Below, in pieces: positions 58,909-64,000 of a stretch of DNA of 64,000 nt. How positions within the stretch are numbered: position 1 is the stretch's first letter; the number at the start of each line of letters is the position of its first letter. Position numbers and translations under genes: made by a program. The stretch comes from Chitinimonas prasina (lineage in GTDB: Bacteria; Pseudomonadota; Gammaproteobacteria; Burkholderiales; Chitinimonadaceae). The stretch spans positions 1,148,947-1,212,946 of the forward strand of contig NZ_BSOG01000002.1 in NCBI RefSeq assembly GCF_030160395.1. The letters run 5' to 3'. The notes under the pieces are model-generated. The model was not told the DNA's origin and searched no databases. It was given only the letters and a program-made list of their open reading frames with translations.

Positions 58909-61191
58909 ATGCAGTACACACCACTGGCCGCAGCCTTGCTGGCAGCCGTATCTGCCCAGGCCTTTGCAGATCATCGCGACAAGGAAGCGCCGGTCAAAGA
59001 GCTGGGCACCATCACGGTATCTGGCCAGCGGGTCAGCTCCCTGCCACGCCATATCCCCACCACCGTGGAGGGCATCAGCGGCAAGCAGGTGGAGGAAACC
59101 ATCAACGCCACCGACAGCGAAGACGCGCTCAAATACCTGCCCAGCCTGAATGTGCGCAAGCGCTTTATCGGTGACTACGATCATGCCGTGCTCGCCAGCC
59201 GTGCCTCCGGCACCGGCAACAGCGCCCGCTCGCTGGTCTACGCCGACGGCATCCTGCTCTCCAACCTGTTGGGCAACGGCGCCAGCTTTACCCCACGCTG
59301 GGGCCTGGTAACGCCCGAAGAGATCGCACGGGTAGATGTGCTTTACGGCCCATTCTCTGCCGCTTATTCCGGCAACGCCGTCGGCGCGGTGGTCGATTAC
59401 GCTACCCGCATGCCCAGGCAGTTCGAAGCCCATGTCAAACTAAGTGGATTTCGCCAGGGCTACCAGCAGTACGGCACCGATGATCACTACAGTGGCAATC
59501 AGGCCAGCGCCTCGCTGGGCAACCGCAACGGCAACTGGTCCTGGTGGTTCAACGTCAACCAGCTCGATAGCGATGGCCAGCCCATTGCCTTCGTCAATAA
59601 ACTGGCCAGCAGTGGCACGGCCATCAGCAACGGCGTTGCCGTGACCGGCGCCATAGCCGACAAGAATCCGAAGAACCAGGACTGGTGGATACTGGGTGCA
59701 AGCAATCAGGTACACACCGTGCAGCGCCACGCCAAGGCCAAGCTGGCCTACGATTTCACGCCCGGCCTGCGGGCCAGCTACACCCTGGGCTGGTGGCAGA
59801 ACCATGCCGAGCGCCACTCGGACAGCTATCTGCGCGATACGCAGGGCAGGCCCGTCTATAGCGGTAATATCGTCCTCGGCGGTCGGCAGTACAGCCTGCA
59901 GGCCACCGACTTTGGCACCAGCCGTGGCGCGCTTACCCATCTGATGCATGGCCTGTCGCTCAAGCAGCATGGTCAAGGACAGTTCGACTGGGAAATCGCC
60001 GGCAGCCTCTACGACTACCATCGCGATCAGGTACGCAGCCCCACCACGCCTTTGCCCCTTGCGCTGACGGGGGGCAATGGCCAGCTTACCGACATGGCCG
60101 GTACAGGCTGGCGTACGCTGTCGCTCAAAGGCATATGGCACCCCGGTGGCCCACAGGGCGAGCATCAGATCGATCTAGGCGTGCAAGCCGACACCTATCA
60201 ATTGCGTACACGGGTGGGTGGCACCCGCCATTGGCAACACGGCGGTGCTGAAACAACCCTTTCCGCCTTCAGCGGCAATACCCGCCTGCAAAGCCTGTAC
60301 CTGCAGGATACCTGGCGCTTTGCTCCAGACTGGCGCACCACCCTGGGTGGCCGCTTCGAACGCTGGCAGGCCTGGGGTGGCGAAATTGCCAATGCCACCA
60401 GCCGGCTCCGCTTTGCCGAGCGCAGCGAACAGCACTTCTCGCCCAAGGCCGCGCTCGCCTACCGGGCCAATGCGGATTGGCAGCTCAAGGCCTCGCTGGG
60501 CCGTTCGGTGCGCATGCCCACGGTGGCCGAGCTCTACCAGGGCACCATCTCAGCCGGTGTCATTGTCAACAACGACCCCAAGCTCAAACCCGAACGCGCC
60601 TGGACCAGCGAATTGACGGCAGAGCGGCGGCTGGATGGGGGTAGCCTGCGCAGCACCCTGTTCCTTGAAGACAGCCGCGACGCGCTGTACTCGCAGACCG
60701 ATGTCACCGTCACACCCAACGTCACCAATATCCAGAATGTGGATGCCATACGTACCACGGGCCTGGAAATGGCCTTGCAATTGCAGGATGTGGGCTTGCA
60801 TGGCCTGGATCTCAGCAGCAGCCTGACCTACGCCCATTCCATCATCACCCGCAATGCACGCTTCCCCGCCAGCGTGGGCCGCTGGCAGCCCCGGGTGCCA
60901 CAATGGCGGGCCAACCTGCTGGCCAGCTATCATCTGAGTGCCGCACTCAGCACCAGCGTGGGCCTGCGCTACAGCGGCAAGCAATACGGTACGCTGGATA
61001 ATTCCGACCCAAATGGCGACACCTATACCGGCGTCAGCCGCTTTCTGGTGGCCGACATCCGGGCTCGTTACCGCTTCAGCAAGCAATGGTCCGCTGCCGT
61101 AGGCGTAGACAACCTCAACAACACCCGCTACTGGGCCTTCCACCCCTATACCCAGCGCACGGTTTTTGCCGAACTGCGTTTCGATAACTGA
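58909..61191 (+). CDS. TonB-dependent outer-membrane receptor
   Basis: 760 residues with a signal peptide (MQYTPLAAALLAAVSAQAFA). A TonB box-like ELGTITVSG, a plug domain (about 40-170: SEDALKYLPSLNVRKRF, LVYADGILLSNLLGNG) and a 22-strand-type barrel ending in Phe/Asn follow (VFAELRFDN). It imports a siderophore, metal or other nutrient. The next gene encodes a PepSY-type membrane reductase, which favours an iron siderophore, by inference. Confidence 0.9.
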   Translation: MQYTPLAAALLAAVSAQAFADHRDKEAPVKELGTITVSGQRVSSLPRHIPTTVEGISGKQVEETINATDSEDALKYLPSLNVRKRFIGDYDHAVLASRASGTGNSARSLVYADGILLSNLLGNGASFTPRWGLVTPEEIARVDVLYGPFSAAYSGNAVGAVVDYATRMPRQFEAHVKLSGFRQGYQQYGTDDHYSGNQASASLGNRNGNWSWWFNVNQLDSDGQPIAFVNKLASSGTAISNGVAVTGAIADKNPKNQDWWILGASNQVHTVQRHAKAKLAYDFTPGLRASYTLGWWQNHAERHSDSYLRDTQGRPVYSGNIVLGGRQYSLQATDFGTSRGALTHLMHGLSLKQHGQGQFDWEIAGSLYDYHRDQVRSPTTPLPLALTGGNGQLTDMAGTGWRTLSLKGIWHPGGPQGEHQIDLGVQADTYQLRTRVGGTRHWQHGGAETTLSAFSGNTRLQSLYLQDTWRFAPDWRTTLGGRFERWQAWGGEIANATSRLRFAERSEQHFSPKAALAYRANADWQLKASLGRSVRMPTVAELYQGTISAGVIVNNDPKLKPERAWTSELTAERRLDGGSLRSTLFLEDSRDALYSQTDVTVTPNVTNIQNVDAIRTTGLEMALQLQDVGLHGLDLSSSLTYAHSIITRNARFPASVGRWQPRVPQWRANLLASYHLSAALSTSVGLRYSGKQYGTLDNSDPNGDTYTGVSRFLVADIRARYRFSKQWSAAVGVDNLNNTRYWAFHPYTQRTVFAELRFDN

Positions 61192-61202
61192 GCGAACCCC
61201 AC

Positions 61203-62534
61203 TTGCCCTCCCACGCCTTGCCCACTCTGCCGTCGTTGCAAGCCCGCCGCCGCAGCCTGCTCTGGCGCATCCATTTCTGGGCTGCGCTGATCGCCTCGCC
61301 ATTTGCCTTGCTGGCTGCGCTGACAGGCTTGCTATACGTATTCACGCCACAAATCGAATCACAGCTTTACAGCCCACTGCGGGAGGTACAGGCCAGCGGC
61401 AGCCGGCAAAGCCTGGACAGCTTGATAGACCGTGCCACCCGGCACGCCCCCTCCGGCATGGTGCTCCATAGCGTACGCCCGCCCTTCTTGCCGACCGACA
61501 GCGCACAAATGGTGTTCAGCGCAGATCCGGGCCTGGCTGGCGAGCACGCACGGCATGGGCATGCGGCAACGGCGGATCGGGGTCGACTCATCATTTTTGT
61601 AGACCCCTACACTGCTCAGATACTGGGCAGTCTGTGGGAGGACGAGCAGTTCAGCTCATGGGCGCAAAGCCTGCACGCCAGCCTGCTGCAAGGTGATGGC
61701 TGGCGCTGGTTGATCGAACTGGCTGCCAGCTGGCTCATGATCATGCTGCTGACAGGCATTTACCTAGCATGGCCCGATAGCTTGCCATCGCTACTGCCGC
61801 GCAAGGGATTGCAGGGACGGCGCTGGTGGCGCCAATGGCATGCCTTGCTGGGTCTTGTGCTCAGCCTGATCAGTCTGGTGATACTCACCACCGGGCTCAC
61901 CTGGAGCAAGTATGCAGGCGAGCAGATACGCAGCCTACGCGATATGACGGGCCAAGCGCCGCCCAGAGCGCCCAAGCAGTTGCAATCGCAGGCGCCCGAT
62001 GGTGCGACACCCCTAGGCTGGCAAGCCATCTGGGATCACAGCCGGCAACAGGCACCACAGATCGCCATGCAGCTCACACCACCCAAGCAGGCTCTAGGTG
62101 TCTGGCGCGCCAACAGCATCAACACGGCAGAGCCGCTCAAGCGCTTTGAGCTGCTGTTGGATCGATATACCGGCCAAGGTCTGTATTACGCAGGCTGGGA
62201 ACAGCAAACCGCATTCAGCAAGGCAGCGGCTATCGGCATACCATTTCACCGGGGCGATTTCGGTTGGTGGAACCAGGGCTTGCTGCTGTTGTTTGGCCTG
62301 GGCGTCGTGTTTTCCCTTGTCTCCGGCTGGGTGATGTACTTCCAGCGTCGCCGTCACGGCGCCAGCGTGCTGCCCAGGCTGCTGCCCGGCAGTTGGCGAG
62401 CCTTGCCCATAGCTGCCTGGCCCTTGCTACCCATCCTGATGCTGGGCATGCCCGTACTGGCAGCGTCATCATGTGTCATTGCGCTAATGGAAGGCTGGCT
62501 GCATTACCGTGAGCGCGCTGCTATCCGTCAATAA
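61203..62534 (+). CDS. PepSY-domain membrane protein (PiuB-like)
   Basis: 443 residues, probable TTG start at 61203, 11 bp after the receptor gene. Four membrane helices (FWAALIASPFALLAALTGLLYVF, LAASWLMIMLLTGIYLAW, LLGLVLSLISLVILTTGL, LLLLFGLGVVFSLVSGWVMYF) surround periplasmic PepSY-like regions. These proteins are thought to reduce ferric siderophores in the periplasm. Coupling to the TonB receptor supports that. Its TAA lies in a palindromic repeat. Confidence 0.82.
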   Translation: MPSHALPTLPSLQARRRSLLWRIHFWAALIASPFALLAALTGLLYVFTPQIESQLYSPLREVQASGSRQSLDSLIDRATRHAPSGMVLHSVRPPFLPTDSAQMVFSADPGLAGEHARHGHAATADRGRLIIFVDPYTAQILGSLWEDEQFSSWAQSLHASLLQGDGWRWLIELAASWLMIMLLTGIYLAWPDSLPSLLPRKGLQGRRWWRQWHALLGLVLSLISLVILTTGLTWSKYAGEQIRSLRDMTGQAPPRAPKQLQSQAPDGATPLGWQAIWDHSRQQAPQIAMQLTPPKQALGVWRANSINTAEPLKRFELLLDRYTGQGLYYAGWEQQTAFSKAAAIGIPFHRGDFGWWNQGLLLLFGLGVVFSLVSGWVMYFQRRRHGASVLPRLLPGSWRALPIAAWPLLPILMLGMPVLAASSCVIALMEGWLHYRERAAIRQ

Positions 62535-62586
62535 GAGCCTGTTCACGATCTTTTCGCCGGGGTGAAAAATCGTGAACAGGCTCTTA
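62533..62586. repeat. Palindromic repeat supplying both stop codons of convergent genes
   Basis: Left arm AAGAGCCTGTTCACGATC..TTTTC (62533-62555) and right arm GAAAAATCGTGAACAGGCTCTTA (62564-62586), one indel apart. The upstream gene stops at 62534 and the convergent Lrp gene at 62584. It is a bidirectional terminator by structure. Confidence 0.85.
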
Positions 62587-63060
62587 AACCTGCACGGACG
62601 ACACTTGCTTCATGCAGCGCAACACAAACATCGAGCGGCTATGGCGTATGCCTGAGATGCGGTAAAGCTTCTCGCGCAGAAAGCGCTCATAGCCAGCCGT
62701 GCCGTCGACCGCCACCTTGACCAGGTAGTCGTATTCGCCCGAGACCAGGTAGGCCTCCAGCACTTCGGGCAGCAGCGCCAGCTCCTCGCCGAAGCGGGCC
62801 AGTGCATCATCCTCGTGCCTGTCCAGCGTCACTTCCAGTAGTACCGTATCGGCCAAACCCATCTTCTGCTGATCTATCAAGGCCACATAGCCCTGAATAT
62901 AACCCTCGTTTTCCAGTTGCCGGGTACGGTTCCAGCACGCCGTGGTAGACAGGCCTACCTGTTCCGCCAGCTCGGCATTGCTGAGCCTGGCATTGCGCTG
63001 TAGCGCACGCAGTATCTTGCGGTCCTGGGCGTCCAGAGGCCGATGTTTGGCAGCCGTCAT
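62584..63060 (-). CDS. Lrp/AsnC-family regulator
   Basis: 158 residues: HTH LDAQDRKILRALQRNARLSNAELAEQVGLSTTACWNRTRQL, followed by the RAM effector domain (VLLEVTLDRHED, LPEVLEAYLVSGEYDYLVKV, GIRHSRSMFVL). It senses an amino acid. The upstream region is AT-rich and likely contains an autoregulated promoter. No obvious target gene adjoins. Confidence 0.9.
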   Translation of the reverse strand: MTAAKHRPLDAQDRKILRALQRNARLSNAELAEQVGLSTTACWNRTRQLENEGYIQGYVALIDQQKMGLADTVLLEVTLDRHEDDALARFGEELALLPEVLEAYLVSGEYDYLVKVAVDGTAGYERFLREKLYRISGIRHSRSMFVLRCMKQVSSVQV

Positions 63061-63545
63061 CTTGATTAAGAATCCTGTTCTATATTTGTGAAAATTTCAG
63101 GAATATTCATCAGAATAATACTGGCAATCACACAAAGATAGAAAGCCTATTCACCACCGGCCTAGGTATATTTTCCCTCACGCTTTCGTGTCTGGGCGGT
63201 GATGTTGGCCACAAGCCAGGCAGAATAACCGCGCCACCACAATACGGCGGCCGGTACGCAATGCCGCGCTCCACAGGGTGCGGACAGGGGGCAAGCGGGG
63301 TGCGACTGGCACCTTCAATGCGTCCACCTGGCACGAGGCGAACCCTGTAAAAACCTGCTGTCGTTGAAAAACCGAACGGCAGCGGATTGCCGAGGGTGAT
63401 TCAAACAGGAGAGAGCCTGCTGGTTCAGGCTACGCTGACGTCCAGCGCCAGGTTTGCCCTGGCGCCTGCTCATTCCGCCACCATCCATGACATGAGTTCA
63501 TTGCAGGCACTACCAGCCTGCTTAGGTGACGGCAACCACACCGTC
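63061..63545. other. Intergenic region between the Lrp gene and a porin gene
   Basis: 485 bp without a gene. It holds the AT-rich Lrp promoter (63065-63180) and, at 63447-63467, a hairpin block GCGCCAGG-TTTG-CCTGGCGCCTGC resembling 54421-54445, probably terminating the porin gene. Confidence 0.55.
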
Positions 63546-64000
63546 CTAGAAATGAAACTCCAGCAGCAGTTGCGGCACCTTGGCCTCCGTACCATTCCCA
63601 GGCCGGTTGCCGAACTTGTTGCGCCAGTACTGGTAGCCCACACCTGTCCAGAGCTGGTTCTTTTTGCCATATAGTTTGCTGACATCCGCCAGCAGCGCAG
63701 ACTCCAGCAATGTTTCCGGCTCGGTCTGCACGTCAAAGCCATCCTTGCCCTTCTCGCCTATATAGTTGGCAAAGCCCTTGAACTTGAGCGGCACGCTGGT
63801 ATTGATGGGGAAACTCCAGGCTGTGCTGACGCCCCAGGTCGAATCGAAATTCACTCGGCGTCCTACTATGCCGTTGTTATTGCGCTCCTTCATGAAGAGC
63901 AGCGACACATCCCAAAAGCCCGGCACATCGAAACGCAGCTTGGGGCCGGTCACAAACAGCTTTTTGCGTGGCGCAAACCGGGTGTCCTTGGTATTGAGGT
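63546..64000 (-). CDS. Tsx/OmpK-like outer-membrane porin, 5' part outside the window
   Basis: The frame stays open from the stop at 63546 to the window edge, so this is the C-terminal 151 codons. It has beta-barrel strands (FDVPGFWDVSLLFMKER, STWGVSTAWSFPI, KFKGFANYIGEKGKDGFDVQTEP, QLWTGVGYQYWRNKFG) and ends in a Phe (VPQLLLEFHF), the usual outer-membrane assembly signal. The pattern matches nucleoside-specific channel Tsx/OmpK proteins. The specificity is not certain from this fragment. Confidence 0.75.
   Translation of the reverse strand, partial: LNTKDTRFAPRKKLFVTGPKLRFDVPGFWDVSLLFMKERNNNGIVGRRVNFDSTWGVSTAWSFPINTSVPLKFKGFANYIGEKGKDGFDVQTEPETLLESALLADVSKLYGKKNQLWTGVGYQYWRNKFGNRPGNGTEAKVPQLLLEFHF

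Overview
This window is GC-rich chromosomal DNA of a proteobacterium, most likely a betaproteobacterium close to the Neisseriales. That placement is inferred from protein style and gene content (a 'secretion system X' pseudopilin/secretin cluster, class Ia nrdAB, a CysB/APS-reductase sulfur block, an FNR/HemN pair and a TspB-type filamentous phage). No 16S gene or other marker is present to confirm it. Most genes are ordinary housekeeping or regulatory genes. Two integrated mobile elements interrupt them.

Layout. 1-4777 (minus): a pseudopilin/secretin operon whose last gene runs off the left edge. 4778-5965: AT-rich, gene-poor DNA with one small HTH gene. 5966-12158: a cargo-free Tn7-like transposon (tnsA, tnsB, tnsC, tniQ) ending 6 bp from the nrdB stop codon. 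12165-17198: nrdB and nrdA with an NrdR box. 17479-25132: uvrB, a PAS/GGDEF/EAL phosphodiesterase, two repeat-rich lipoproteins sharing a 20-bp operator, and cysB. 25282-26983: a TauE-type exporter, APS reductase and tRNA-Ser(GGA). 26960-35574: an 8.6-kb filamentous (inovirus) prophage flanked by a 25-bp att duplication of the tRNA 3' end. 35824-64000: chromosomal genes, including fnr/hemN, a TetR/nemA pair with twin operators, hpnC, a sensor kinase, dadA, an M61 peptidase, an MFS/metalloregulator operon, a TonB receptor with a PepSY membrane protein, an Lrp regulator and the end of a Tsx-like porin gene.

The prophage is the most interesting part. It has a canonical inovirus order: early genes, Rep, ssDNA-binding protein, major coat, terminator, pIII/TspB-like adsorption protein, pVI-like and Zot/pI. 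A repressor-like gene lies at one end and a small serine recombinase at the other. The att core lies inside the 3' end of the repressor reading frame. In the integrated state the repressor stops two codons into tRNA sequence (138 aa). In the circular phage the same frame would continue 30 codons to a stop that overlaps the recombinase start (ATGCTGA). Integration would therefore both shorten the repressor and disconnect the recombinase from the repressor transcript, which makes an integration-dependent genetic switch. The phage also carries its own terminator for the tRNA, a perfect 28-bp hairpin inside rep, and a membrane-anchored DUF2726 accessory gene.

Outside the mobile elements, a family of palindromes built on AAGAGCCTGTTC and AATCTTTTCGCC-like arms recurs at least five times from 42 to 63 kb. 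Four copies supply the stop codons of neighbouring genes and probably act as terminators.
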